Origin: CAZQHK01 sp964593455
GTDB lineage: Bacteria; Muiribacteriota; CAYSPT01
Assembly: GCA_964593455.1 (NCBI GenBank)
Contig: CAZQHK010000006.1
Coordinates: forward strand, 1 to 64,000
DNA: 64,000 nucleotides
Reading direction: 5' to 3'
The notes under the pieces were generated by a model that ran no database searches, was not told the origin of the DNA, and saw only the letters and a list, made by a program, of their open reading frames with translations. Below are positions 1 to 7,526 of the stretch, piece after piece; the stretch's first letter is position 1; each line of letters starts with the position of its first letter. Position numbers and translations under genes: made by a program.

Positions 1-1
1 C

Positions 2-148
2 GAAGGACCCGGAGTCGAGCAGGCCTTGCAGCCGGTGTTGGGTGTGGCCCGCGAGCAGCTCACCAACATGGTTCTGGGTTCGGAAGACGCCCTTAAGCGG
101 GCGGATGTCCTTCGCAAGCTGATGAAAGTCAATGACCTGATGCGGTAA
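2..148 (+). CDS. 3' end of an unidentified protein (partial)
   Basis: An open frame enters from the left edge and ends at TAA 146-148, giving the last 48 residues of a protein. The visible tail is hydrophilic and looks helical, ending in KLMKVNDLMR; I see no recognisable motif. It is credible as a gene because a strong rho-independent terminator follows 26 bases after the stop. The start and function lie outside the window. Confidence 0.6.
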   Translation, partial: EGPGVEQALQPVLGVAREQLTNMVLGSEDALKRADVLRKLMKVNDLMR

Positions 149-174
149 TTACCGGGTAAAACCAGAGAATAATC

Positions 175-205
175 AAGGAGAGGCGAATTCCGCCTCTCCT
201 TTTTT
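175..205 (+). terminator. Rho-independent terminator
   Basis: A perfect 11-bp stem (175-185 with 191-201, arms AAGGAGAGGCG and CGCCTCTCCTT) closes a 5-base loop and runs into a T tract ending at 205. It lies directly behind the partial gene that ends at 148 and should terminate that transcript. Confidence 0.92.
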
Positions 206-450
206 GGATGCGAAGATTATGCCAAAAAATTTAAGAGTTGTCTTTTAGATACTTAAAATAGTTTAAAATGAAATCAGATAATTAAAGAATCTAAAATTTT
301 AAAAAATATTTATCCCTTTGTTTAAAAGCCTTTACATGTTAAAGCAAACATCGTGCCAATTTTTCCTTTAAGTCAGTTACAAAAAATGACGATACGGTAT
401 CTGGAAAGAAGCGGAAATAAGAAAGGGAACGGAAAGGGAGAGGAATAAAA
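206..450. other. AT-rich intergenic spacer
   Basis: About 245 bases, much richer in A+T than the surroundings (for example 240-345). I see no gene or RNA structure. It contains several A/T-rich hexamers that could serve as -10 elements for the small gene at 451, but no convincing -35/-10 pair. A purine-rich stretch at 415-447 supplies the ribosome binding site for that gene. Confidence 0.4.
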
Positions 451-609
451 ATGAAAATAAACTGCATCGTCTGCAACACAATCCACGACATAGATATGGG
501 ACGTAAGGTATGGAATATCGATTACGGTGACCTGTGCTGCGACCGGTGCCGCAAATACTACGATCCGGTCAAGCGTCTCAATGGGGAGATGTTTGTTCCC
601 GCTTCCTGA
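451..609 (+). CDS. Small cysteine-rich protein, possible zinc ribbon (52 aa)
   Basis: ATG 451 is preceded by a purine-rich Shine-Dalgarno (GGGAGAGGA, 436-444), and the frame closes at TGA 607-609. The 52-residue product has a CxxC at Cys5/Cys8 and a second cluster Cys29-Cys30-x2-Cys33, plus His12. That spacing suits a small zinc-binding knuckle. There is no signal peptide or membrane segment, so it should be cytoplasmic. It sits alone between a terminator and a convergent minus-strand operon. I do not recognise the family; metal binding is inferred only from cysteine spacing. Confidence 0.6.
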   Translation: MKINCIVCNTIHDIDMGRKVWNIDYGDLCCDRCRKYYDPVKRLNGEMFVPAS

Positions 610-658
610 TGATTGGCAAACTTCTTTAATCTACCGACGATTCACATCTGTTTTAGAC

Positions 659-1063
659 TTACAATGGTAGAAGATCAGCCTTGGCTTTAGCGACACAGCC
701 AACTCCTATTTCATAGAGTTCGGCTTCCACTTTTATCAGTCGTTTCTTTTCCACCACCACCCTGGCCCTGGCCTCCAGTGTGCCGTCGGTTGAGGCCGGT
801 TTCAAATAGCGTACCTCGAGGCGTGCGGTTACCGCCGGTTTCCCATATTCTATAGCCGACCAGGCCATTACTTCGTCCAGCAACGTACAAATAATTCCTC
901 CGTGGAGAATACCCTTGTACCCCTGATGTGTGCGGTTTGGTTTGAAAGTAGTGGTTAAATATTCTCCTTCGGTTTTAAACATAAGATGCAGGCTATTGGG
1001 GTTGTGTATCCCGCAGGCGAAACACCAGCCGTCATCTTCCAGCTCGGATTTATCCTTGTTCAT
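659..1063 (-). CDS. PaaI-type hotdog-fold thioesterase
   Basis: A 134-residue hotdog-fold protein of the PaaI/4HBT thioesterase type, expected to hydrolyse an acyl-CoA or related thioester in the cytosol. It opens with a Cys-x2-Cys-Gly motif (CFACG) followed by NPNSLHLMF. It has the family hallmark HGGIICTLLDEVM, whose His-Gly-Gly and acidic residue form the usual active-site helix region, and later a LEVRYLKPA strand. I start at ATG 1063, with GGGAG nine bases upstream overlapping the previous stop, rather than at the in-frame TTG 1090, which lies inside the upstream gene. It is the last gene of a three-gene minus-strand operon. The substrate is unknown. Confidence 0.85.
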   Translation of the reverse strand: MNKDKSELEDDGWCFACGIHNPNSLHLMFKTEGEYLTTTFKPNRTHQGYKGILHGGIICTLLDEVMAWSAIEYGKPAVTARLEVRYLKPASTDGTLEARARVVVEKKRLIKVEAELYEIGVGCVAKAKADLLPL

Positions 1064-1067
1064 TGTT

Positions 1068-1331
1068 TCACTCCCGACAGTACTCGTCAATGACCCGCTT
1101 GAACCGATTGCCGTAGATCAGATCGAATGTCGAGATTTTATCGGGAAATATCTCCGCCGCTTCCAATCGTATCCGGGTTACCAGTTCAAGTGCTTCGTCC
1201 CTTCTCATCGGGTTGTTCATTATTTTCAGCACCGCTGAATCAACCAACCCTCTCAGGTATCTGACCTTTCGGTCTTCCTCTAGTATCTTCCTTTTCTTTG
1301 AAACGCGTGTTTTCTGGACTATTTTCCTCAT
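1068..1331 (-). CDS. Small basic protein of unknown function (87 aa)
   Basis: I chose ATG 1331 because it overlaps the stop of the upstream gene in an ATGA arrangement and has AGGAGG about ten bases upstream. An earlier in-frame start at 1388 would lie inside the neighbour. The product is very basic at the N-terminus (MRKIVQKTRVSKKRK), then mainly helical, with RIRLEAAEIFPDK and IDEYCRE near the end. No family recognised. Translational coupling to both neighbours suggests a shared function or shared control with the upstream 183-aa protein and the thioesterase. Confidence 0.6.
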   Translation of the reverse strand: MRKIVQKTRVSKKRKILEEDRKVRYLRGLVDSAVLKIMNNPMRRDEALELVTRIRLEAAEIFPDKISTFDLIYGNRFKRVIDEYCRE

Positions 1332-1879
1332 GGCTGATCTTTGCCTCCTGGGTTTCCCGAACCTATATACCGTAATTTTAGCCGGCAAAGTTTCCGGTAA
1401 TATCGGGAAGCCTCTTCGAGATCGCCATCATCAATGGACTGCCTGGCGCGGGTTTCCAGCCGAGTCAGGAAGGTTTCTGGATCGAGGGTCAGTTCTTCCG
1501 CTTTCTCGAACTCCTCCAGGGCCGCATCGGGATCTTCGCTGGCCAGGTAAGCATCCCCCAAAAGAAGATGATCTTTTTCCTTGAGAGTTCTGCCGAGATC
1601 CAAAATGATGCTGGAAATTCGCTTCAAGAGTTCTGGTTCGTTGACAGCGATAGCTTTGACAATCAGTCGATTACCGTCTACGCCGACTACGAAAATCTCC
1701 CGACCAGCATGGATCGTACCCTGGAGGCTGAAAGCGAGGACATGCACACCCCCTGGCAGCCTGATCCATCCGGGATGTTCAACCTCGAGCCTGGCTGCCG
1801 AGGTCGCTCTCTCACCGATAAAACGCGTCAGGCTGAGGTTCGGATCATTCCTGAGAGTTATTTCCGATGTATCGTCCAT
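1328..1879 (-). CDS. Protein of unknown function with a TPR-like C-terminal segment (183 aa)
   Basis: First gene of the minus-strand trio, divergent from rimP. Residues 1-85 look like a compact beta-rich domain containing PGWIRLPGGVHVLAF and GREIFVVGVDGNRL. Residues about 95-165 are helical and contain a TPR-like pair (LLLGDAYLASEDPDAALEEF; EEASRYYRKLCRLK). No signal peptide, so probably a cytoplasmic scaffold or regulatory protein. The family was not recognised. Its start lies about 170 bp from the rimP start, so the intergenic region must hold two divergent promoters. Confidence 0.6.
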   Translation of the reverse strand: MDDTSEITLRNDPNLSLTRFIGERATSAARLEVEHPGWIRLPGGVHVLAFSLQGTIHAGREIFVVGVDGNRLIVKAIAVNEPELLKRISSIILDLGRTLKEKDHLLLGDAYLASEDPDAALEEFEKAEELTLDPETFLTRLETRARQSIDDGDLEEASRYYRKLCRLKLRYIGSGNPGGKDQP

Positions 1880-1932
1880 TGTGGTGAAAGATTGTACCAG
1901 ATGTACGTTTCACGTTCAACCAGCTTATGGTC

Positions 1933-1962
1933 TTGCAAATAATAAATGTAACATGATATACT
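1933..1962 (+). promoter_or_regulatory. Predicted sigma-70 promoter of the rimP operon
   Basis: TTGCAA (1933-1938) and TATACT (1957-1962) are separated by 18 bases and lie about 85 bases upstream of the rimP start. They are correctly oriented to drive the leader hairpin and the translation-factor operon. Called from consensus match and position only. Confidence 0.6.
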
Positions 1963-1997
1963 ACAGCCGAATTAACCATTCAGGTGAGTTTGAGGCG

Positions 1998-2032
1998 AGA
2001 GTGGGCTTGTTATTTTGTCCACTCTTTTGTTT
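1998..2032 (+). promoter_or_regulatory. rimP leader hairpin (terminator-like attenuator)
   Basis: A 9-bp stem (AGAGTGGGC 1998-2006 with GTCCACTCT 2017-2025, one G-T pair) is followed by TTTTGTTT. It sits between the predicted promoter and the rimP ribosome binding site at 2033-2040. A GAGUGGG/CCCACUC hairpin with a U tract just before rimP is a recurring arrangement in bacteria (the rimP leader motif). Its position suggests conditional termination or feedback on the operon; the regulatory function is inferred. Confidence 0.6.
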
Positions 2033-2047
2033 AGGGAGGTTACCGGC

Positions 2048-2500
2048 TTGGCGGCGGTAAATGCCAGAGACCTGGAAAGGGAACTGGACGATTTTCTCTC
2101 TCCCGAGGATGTGCGGGTAGTAGATGTAACCATCTGCGGTGCCGGCGGACGGACGATTCTCCGGGTCAGTATTGACCGGACAGGCGGAGTGACGGTGGGT
2201 GATTGTGCCTCTGTTAGTCGTCTTTTATCGGACTGGCTGGAAGAGCATGACCCGTTCCCCGTCAAATATGTTTTGGAGGTTTCTTCTCCGGGAATTGGCC
2301 GTTTATTGAAGCGAAAGCGGGACTATGAGGTGTTTGCCGGCCGTCGGGTTATGGTGACGCTGAACGAGAACGACGGCGAGACGAGCACTATATCGGGAAT
2401 TTTGAACGGTCTTGAATTGGAAGAGATAGTTTTAACCGGGACCGGCGGCGAGCAGCACCGGGTTCCTCTGGCCCTGGTGGCCAAAGCAGCTTTGGAATAA
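2048..2500 (+). CDS. rimP: Ribosome maturation factor RimP
   Basis: A 150-residue RimP, which binds the 30S subunit during late assembly. The N-terminal part contains VVDVTICGAGGRTILRVSID and ISRTGG-like strands. The family signature VLEVSSPGIGRLLKRKRDY follows, then a small Sm-like C-terminal domain (GRRVMVTLNEN). I start at TTG 2048 with AGGGAGGT (2033-2040) seven bases away. A longer in-frame TTG at 2015 lies inside the leader hairpin and is unlikely. First gene of the rimP-nusA-infB operon; nusA follows 33 bases after the stop. Confidence 0.93.
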   Translation: MAAVNARDLERELDDFLSPEDVRVVDVTICGAGGRTILRVSIDRTGGVTVGDCASVSRLLSDWLEEHDPFPVKYVLEVSSPGIGRLLKRKRDYEVFAGRRVMVTLNENDGETSTISGILNGLELEEIVLTGTGGEQHRVPLALVAKAALE

Positions 2501-2533
2501 GGAAAACCTTATCGATGTTAGGAGACATTAGGT

Positions 2534-3655
2534 ATGGACAGTAATTTCATGGAAGCGTTGAACCAGTTATACAAAGAGAAAGGTGTGTCGAAGGAATATA
2601 TTTTCGGTGCCCTGGAATCAGCGCTTTTATCCGCCTATAAACGGAGCCTCGGTACCGACAAGGATATTCGCATTTCAATAGATCATGATACGTGCGCGAT
2701 CAGAGTTTATTGTTTGAGGACGGTTGTCCCGGACGGTGAAAAAGGCAAGTGGACGATTCCATTGTCTGAAGCCCGGAAACAGAAATCAGACTGCCAGGTG
2801 GGCGATGAAATTGAAGAAGCGGTGAGCCAGAAAAAGCTTGGCCGTATAGCCGCACAGACAGCCAAACAGGTTGTAATTCAACGTTTAAAAGAGGCCGAGC
2901 GGGATTTGATCTATGAAAGTTTTGCTACTCGCGTCGGAGACGTCGTAGTCGGGACTGTTAACCGGCGGGAAAGAAGGAACATATTTCTCCTGGTTGACCG
3001 GGCCGAAGTCATCCTGCCCTGGAAGGAACAAATTCCCGGTGAACGTTATCGGCAGGGAGATCGAGTGAGATTTCTCATTTTCGACGTTGAAAGGAATCCG
3101 AGAGGGCCAGTTATAGTTGCCTCCAGATCACATCCGGATTTTCTTAAGAAACTTTTTGAAATGGAAATACCTGAGATCAGTGAGCACATCGTGGAGATTA
3201 AAAAAATAGTTCGAGAGCCTGGGGCCAGGTCCAAAGTTGCTGTGGTCTCTAAAGAGGCCCGGGTTGATTGTGTCGGCACTTGTGTCGGGTTAAAGGGTTC
3301 TCGTATCCAACCGATAATCCGTGAACTCAATGGTGAGCGTATCGACATCATTAAATGGACGGATAATCTTCACCAATACGTGATCAACTCATTGAGCCCG
3401 GCTAAAGTTCTCTCAGCCGTGGTGGACCTGAAGAGCAGGGAAGCTGAAGTGATTGTAGCCGATAGTATGCTTTCGCTGTCTATCGGCAAAGAAGGACAAA
3501 ACGTAAGACTGGCAGCCAAATTGACTGAATGCAAGATAGATATCCGTTCCGAGTCACGGGATCGTAAGCTCAAAGAGCGTGAACAGGAGTTCAGCAGTGA
3601 TGAACCTCTGGCTGGAGAACGGTTTCATGATGAAAAATCACCAGTAAAGGATTAG
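2534..3655 (+). CDS. nusA: Transcription termination/antitermination factor NusA
   Basis: 373 residues, the length of a NusA lacking the C-terminal acidic repeats found in enterobacteria. It controls RNA polymerase pausing, termination and antitermination. Order: N-terminal polymerase-binding domain (about 1-125, opening MDSNFMEALNQL), S1 domain (about 130-200, with VGDVVVGTVNRRE), KH1 (about 225-290, with DCVGTCVGLKGSRI and GERIDIIKW) and KH2 (about 295-350, with LSIGKEGQNVRLAAKL). The last 25 residues are charged and disordered-looking. The genes for YlxR/RnpM and the L7Ae-like YlxQ, often found between nusA and infB, are absent. Confidence 0.97.
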   Translation: MDSNFMEALNQLYKEKGVSKEYIFGALESALLSAYKRSLGTDKDIRISIDHDTCAIRVYCLRTVVPDGEKGKWTIPLSEARKQKSDCQVGDEIEEAVSQKKLGRIAAQTAKQVVIQRLKEAERDLIYESFATRVGDVVVGTVNRRERRNIFLLVDRAEVILPWKEQIPGERYRQGDRVRFLIFDVERNPRGPVIVASRSHPDFLKKLFEMEIPEISEHIVEIKKIVREPGARSKVAVVSKEARVDCVGTCVGLKGSRIQPIIRELNGERIDIIKWTDNLHQYVINSLSPAKVLSAVVDLKSREAEVIVADSMLSLSIGKEGQNVRLAAKLTECKIDIRSESRDRKLKEREQEFSSDEPLAGERFHDEKSPVKD

Positions 3656-3670
3656 GTTTGAGGTGCTACT

Positions 3671-5668
3671 ATGGCAAAGAAGAGGATCCACCAGATTGCC
3701 AAGGACCTTGGAATTCCCAGCAAAGATGTTCTCGAAAGACTGATTCAGCTTGGCGTTCCCGTCAAAAGCAATCTGTCATCGGTTGACGAAGAAGTAACTC
3801 AACAGCTGATAGAACAGTTGAAAGCGGAAAGCCTTGCTCCGGAAATAGCAAAGGTAGAGGCAAAACGCGCGGCTGAACTTGAGAAGGTAGAAGAGGAACA
3901 ACTGCGCCTTCAAAAAGCTGAGGAAGAGGCCCGCCGCACTATCCAGGTGCCTGAGAAAATTTCGATAAAGGATCTGGGAACCCTCATGGGTATCCGCCGT
4001 ATAGACATGGTTAAAAAGCTCATGGGGATGGGTGTTACCAGTGTTCATCAGAAACTGGACTATGACACAGCTGCGGTCATAGCAGATGAGTTTGGTTTCA
4101 AAGCTGTTTTCCAGGAGGAAGAAGCCAGATTAACTGAAGAGGAAGAAACAGGCCCTCAGCTGGAACGGGCTCCCATAGTAACGGTTATGGGACATGTCGA
4201 TCACGGTAAGACACTTCTGCTGGATGCCATCAGAGAGACCAATGTAGTAGGTGGTGAATCTGGAGGTATTACCCAGCATATCGGAGCTTCCGAGGTGAAA
4301 CTTGCCAACGGGCGGAGTATCACGTTCATAGATACTCCCGGTCATGAAGCGTTTACGGCTATGCGCGCACATGGAGCTAAGGTGACGGATATTGCCATTC
4401 TGGTAGTTGCCGCTGATGACGGTGTCATGCCCCAGACGGTGGAAGCTATCGATCATGCTATCGCCGCTGAGATACCCATTATCGTTGCCATCAACAAGGT
4501 TGATCTGGAAAAAGCGAACATTGACAAGGTGAAACAAAACCTGGTCAGTCACGGTTTGTCTCCCGAAGATTGGGGTGGAGAGACTATATGTGTTGAAGTT
4601 TCTGCCAAGGAAAAGACCAATCTCGACGAACTTCTGGAAATGATTCTTCTTTCGGCGGATATGCTGGAGTTGAAGTATTCTCCCCAGGCCACACCGCGGG
4701 GAGTGGTGCTGGAAGCCCGTCTTGACCGCGGTAAAGGCCCGATTGCCTCCGTACTGGTCCAGAACGGTGTTCTGTGTAAAAACGAAGCTATTGTTATCGG
4801 GACGTCTTACGGTAAGGTCAGAGCTATGATCAATTACGCCGGTCAGCGGATCAAAGAAGCGATTGCCGGGACGCCGGTAGAGATATTTGGTCTCAAGTCC
4901 GTACCCAGTGCGGGCGACCTGTTCGAAGTGGTAAAAAATGAGAAGAAAGCGCGTCAGATAGCCACTGACCGGCAGCACGAAGAGCGAAAAGCAACGCTTG
5001 TTCGTCCGGCCCATATCTCGTTGAAAGACCTGTTCAGCCGGATTCAGCAGGGAGAGCTCAAGGAACTCAAGCTGGTAGTCAAGGCTGACGTGCAGGGCTC
5101 TGTCACCGCTTTGAAGGAATCGCTGGAAGGAATTTCCAACGATGAAGTTACGGTCAAGATGATCCACGGCGGAGTAGGAGCTGTCACCGAAAATGACGTG
5201 CTCCTGGCCTCGGCGTCAGATGCTGTCGTGATCGGATTTCACGTCAGGCCCGGAACCGGCGTGGAGAAACTGGCCGAGCAAGAGGGTGTCGACATAAAAA
5301 TATACAATGTCATTTACGCTGCCCTCGACGATGTACGTGCCGCCATGAAAGGGATGCTCGATCCGATTTTCGAGGAGGAGACGTTGGGCCGGGCAGAAGT
5401 TCGACAGACCTTCCGGGTACCCAGTGTCGGTACCGTAGCCGGATCGTATATCATGGAAGGCAAGGTGGTCAGGGATGGTTCGATTCGTGTCGTTCGTGAT
5501 GGAGTTGTCATGTACGATGGGAAAATCGCTTCACTCAGACGGTTCAAGGAAGATGTGAAAGAGGTGTCGACCGGATACGAGTGCGGTATCGGTGTTCAAA
5601 AATACAACGATATCAAGGTCGGTGACGTGCTTGAGGTCTTCACCATGAAAGAAATTGAACGCGACTAA
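3671..5668 (+). CDS. infB: Translation initiation factor IF-2
   Basis: A 665-residue IF-2, the GTPase that delivers initiator tRNA to the ribosome. It is short because the charged linker is brief. An N-terminal IF2N module (about 1-55) is followed by a Glu/Ala-rich helix, then a second IF2N module (about 95-145). The G domain follows: GHVDHGKT (about 173-180), DTPGHEAF (about 220) and NKVD (about 274). Domains II-IV complete the protein, with RGKGPIASVLVQNG and a C-terminal region ending KEIERD. The start is ATG 3671 with GAGGTGC upstream, 15 bases after nusA. Downstream the operon is interrupted by an inverted-repeat element. Confidence 0.97.
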   Translation: MAKKRIHQIAKDLGIPSKDVLERLIQLGVPVKSNLSSVDEEVTQQLIEQLKAESLAPEIAKVEAKRAAELEKVEEEQLRLQKAEEEARRTIQVPEKISIKDLGTLMGIRRIDMVKKLMGMGVTSVHQKLDYDTAAVIADEFGFKAVFQEEEARLTEEEETGPQLERAPIVTVMGHVDHGKTLLLDAIRETNVVGGESGGITQHIGASEVKLANGRSITFIDTPGHEAFTAMRAHGAKVTDIAILVVAADDGVMPQTVEAIDHAIAAEIPIIVAINKVDLEKANIDKVKQNLVSHGLSPEDWGGETICVEVSAKEKTNLDELLEMILLSADMLELKYSPQATPRGVVLEARLDRGKGPIASVLVQNGVLCKNEAIVIGTSYGKVRAMINYAGQRIKEAIAGTPVEIFGLKSVPSAGDLFEVVKNEKKARQIATDRQHEERKATLVRPAHISLKDLFSRIQQGELKELKLVVKADVQGSVTALKESLEGISNDEVTVKMIHGGVGAVTENDVLLASASDAVVIGFHVRPGTGVEKLAEQEGVDIKIYNVIYAALDDVRAAMKGMLDPIFEEETLGRAEVRQTFRVPSVGTVAGSYIMEGKVVRDGSIRVVRDGVVMYDGKIASLRRFKEDVKEVSTGYECGIGVQKYNDIKVGDVLEVFTMKEIERD

Positions 5669-5669
5669 A

Positions 5670-5779
5670 CCCGAATAATTCACAAATAATCTGCTATGCT
5701 TCCGGGCCTTTTTCTGCACACGCCTTGTATCTGTGGTCATTTCCTTCACTGCGCTACGAATATTTGTGAATTATTCGGG
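5670..5779. repeat. 19-bp perfect inverted repeat flanking a 72-bp core (MITE-like element)
   Basis: Arms CCCGAATAATTCACAAATA (5670-5688) and its exact reverse complement (5761-5779) bracket 72 bases with no gene. The left arm starts one base after the infB stop. There is no T tract after the right arm and no target-site duplication (TAAA versus CGAA outside the arms). It could be a small non-autonomous insertion or a long-stem processing or termination structure. Perfect arms of this length are not expected by chance. Confidence 0.75.
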
Positions 5780-5816
5780 CGAATGAAAAAATAGCTGCTC
5801 GAAGTGGATTTTGGTA

Positions 5817-6098
5817 ATGGTTATTGGTTTATGCTGTGTGAAGCTTCACCTTCCTGCCAGCCATTCCTTAAAGGACAAGCGTCAGGTACTGAGAAGTTTG
5901 ATCAGGCGATTGAGAAACCGCTTTAACGTGGCTGTATCTGAAATTGACGATCAGGATATTTGGCAGTCCGCTTCCCTCGGAATCGTTTCTATCGCCGCCA
6001 CTTCTCAGGTTCTGGAAAGTTGTTTTGCCGGTCTCGAACATTTCATCGAAAGTAATTATCCAGTGGAAATTATCTATTTTTCACGAGAAGTGTTGTAA
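5817..6098 (+). CDS. DUF503 family protein (YlxP-like)
   Basis: A 93-residue DUF503 protein, a family normally encoded between infB and rbfA. Family features visible: an opening MVIGLCCVKLHLP, then SHSLKDKRQVLRSLIRRLRNRFNVAVSEID and a QSASLGIVSIA strand. I use ATG 5817 because it matches the usual start of the family; a TTG six bases earlier is possible. It is small and cytoplasmic, and its biochemical role is poorly defined, though the context suggests ribosome or RNA metabolism. rbfA-nrnA follows 42 bases downstream. Confidence 0.9.
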   Translation: MVIGLCCVKLHLPASHSLKDKRQVLRSLIRRLRNRFNVAVSEIDDQDIWQSASLGIVSIAATSQVLESCFAGLEHFIESNYPVEIIYFSREVL

Positions 6099-6140
6099 AA
6101 TAGTAAACTTCGCAGCTGAGGAAAGTGAGGTTTAAAATCC

Positions 6141-7526
6141 GTGGTTGACCGGATGGATAGGGTTAATGAACTGATTCGTCAGGAAGTTAGCCGGGTTGTT
6201 CTCACCGGCTTGAAAGACCCTCGAATGAGCATGGTAACAATCACCAGGGCAAAAGTGTCGAGAGATCTCCACTTCGCAAAGATATTTTTTACGATCATGG
6301 GAACGGATGACACTAAAGCACGCCTTTCGAAATCCCTGGTGGCTGCTTCCGGCCGGGTTAGAAGGCTGGTTGGAGCCAATATCCGGCTGCGCTACATACC
6401 ACAGATCATGTTCATGTACGATGAGTCTTTTGTCGCCGGAGAGCGGGTTTTTGAACTGATGCGGGAGTTGAATCGGGGGCAGGAACAGGCCACTCTGGAA
6501 ATTGGTGAGAGTGATGATTTGAATCCTGATGGACAGCGGATTTCAGCTGAATATGAGGATGTGCTGGATGTTTTCAAGAACAAAAAAAGTTTTTTACTGA
6601 CCACACATGTACGGCCGGACGGTGACGCTATTGGCTCCATAGCCGCGTTGAGCCGGATATTGTCCGGTGAAAACCGCCGTGTATGTCTAATACTTCAAGA
6701 TGGAGTACCGGAAGTGTACCGTTTTCTGACTGAAGGACTCGAAGTATATACGACACCTCCGAACGGTGAAATGTATGATGTAGCCGTTCTGCTTGATGTG
6801 GCCACCTTTAACCGGTCCGGGGTGCCGGGTTTGCATTTGCATCGGGCTTCAACCATAGTAAATATCGATCATCACATGGGTAACGAGTTGTTTGGCGATG
6901 TGAACCTGGTCGTTCCCGAAGCGTCTTCTACCGGAGAGATATTGTATGAAATTTTCCGGCGATGGGATGTGGATATCACGGATGAAATCGCCGGTGCTCT
7001 CTATGCTGCCATCATGACCGATACCGGCCGTTTTAGCTATGAAAACACTTCTCCGGCCTGTCTTCGTATTGCCGCCGCTCTGGTAGAGCGGGGGATGGAT
7101 GTTACCGCAATTTCCAATCGGCTCTACAATGATGAAGCACTGCCCCGGATTCGGTTGATAGGCAGCATTATAACCGGTATGAAAGTAGATCTCGATCTTG
7201 GAATTGCCTGGTGTTCCGTCACCAGAGAAATACTTGAATCCAACGGCGCTACCTTCGAACACACAAACGATATCATCAGTTGCATCCGGACTATTCATGG
7301 TGTAGAGATAGCTCTCCTGTTCAAGGAGGTTTCCAGCCAGGTTACCAATGTAAATTTTCGCTCGAAGGATTATTTTGATGTGAACCGATTTGCCCAGCGT
7401 TTTGGCGGGGGCGGGCATCGCCGGGCGGCAGGAGTCACCATCAAAGGTCCTCTCCAACAAGTCAAAGATGAAGTACTTGGAGAGCTCAGGAAGATACTGG
7501 CGGCGGAGGAAGTAACCTCACCGTGA
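6141..7526 (+). CDS. Fusion of ribosome-binding factor A with an NrnA-type DHH phosphoesterase
   Basis: One uninterrupted 461-codon frame joins two proteins usually made separately. Residues about 1-115 are RbfA (RVNELIRQEVSRVV, LKDPRM, then a KH-like fold ending GERVFELMREL), a cold-adaptation 30S maturation factor. After a linker (about 116-140), residues 141-457 are a DHH/DHHA1 enzyme of the nanoRNase/pAp-phosphatase (NrnA) type. Metal-binding motifs are THVRPDGDAIGS (155-166), D219, DHH (243-245) and TDTGRF (293-298), and the DHHA1 motif GGGGHRRAAG spans 422-431. The start is GTG 6141 with GTGAGG ten bases upstream; ATG 6153 is an alternative. It overlaps truB by four bases. All catalytic residues look intact. 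Confidence 0.93.
   Translation: MVDRMDRVNELIRQEVSRVVLTGLKDPRMSMVTITRAKVSRDLHFAKIFFTIMGTDDTKARLSKSLVAASGRVRRLVGANIRLRYIPQIMFMYDESFVAGERVFELMRELNRGQEQATLEIGESDDLNPDGQRISAEYEDVLDVFKNKKSFLLTTHVRPDGDAIGSIAALSRILSGENRRVCLILQDGVPEVYRFLTEGLEVYTTPPNGEMYDVAVLLDVATFNRSGVPGLHLHRASTIVNIDHHMGNELFGDVNLVVPEASSTGEILYEIFRRWDVDITDEIAGALYAAIMTDTGRFSYENTSPACLRIAAALVERGMDVTAISNRLYNDEALPRIRLIGSIITGMKVDLDLGIAWCSVTREILESNGATFEHTNDIISCIRTIHGVEIALLFKEVSSQVTNVNFRSKDYFDVNRFAQRFGGGGHRRAAGVTIKGPLQQVKDEVLGELRKILAAEEVTSP

Noticed and set aside
4130..5167. 345-codon minus-strand frame opposite infB
   Set aside because: infB is unambiguous on the plus strand; the antisense frame has no family features.
5531..5749. 72-codon minus-strand frame running through the inverted-repeat element
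   Set aside because: It begins in the core of the repeat and continues antisense into infB; no motif and no independent support.
5670..5779. Assignment of the inverted-repeat element to a specific insertion-sequence family
   Set aside because: The ends looked vaguely familiar but there is no transposase and no target-site duplication, so no family can be named.
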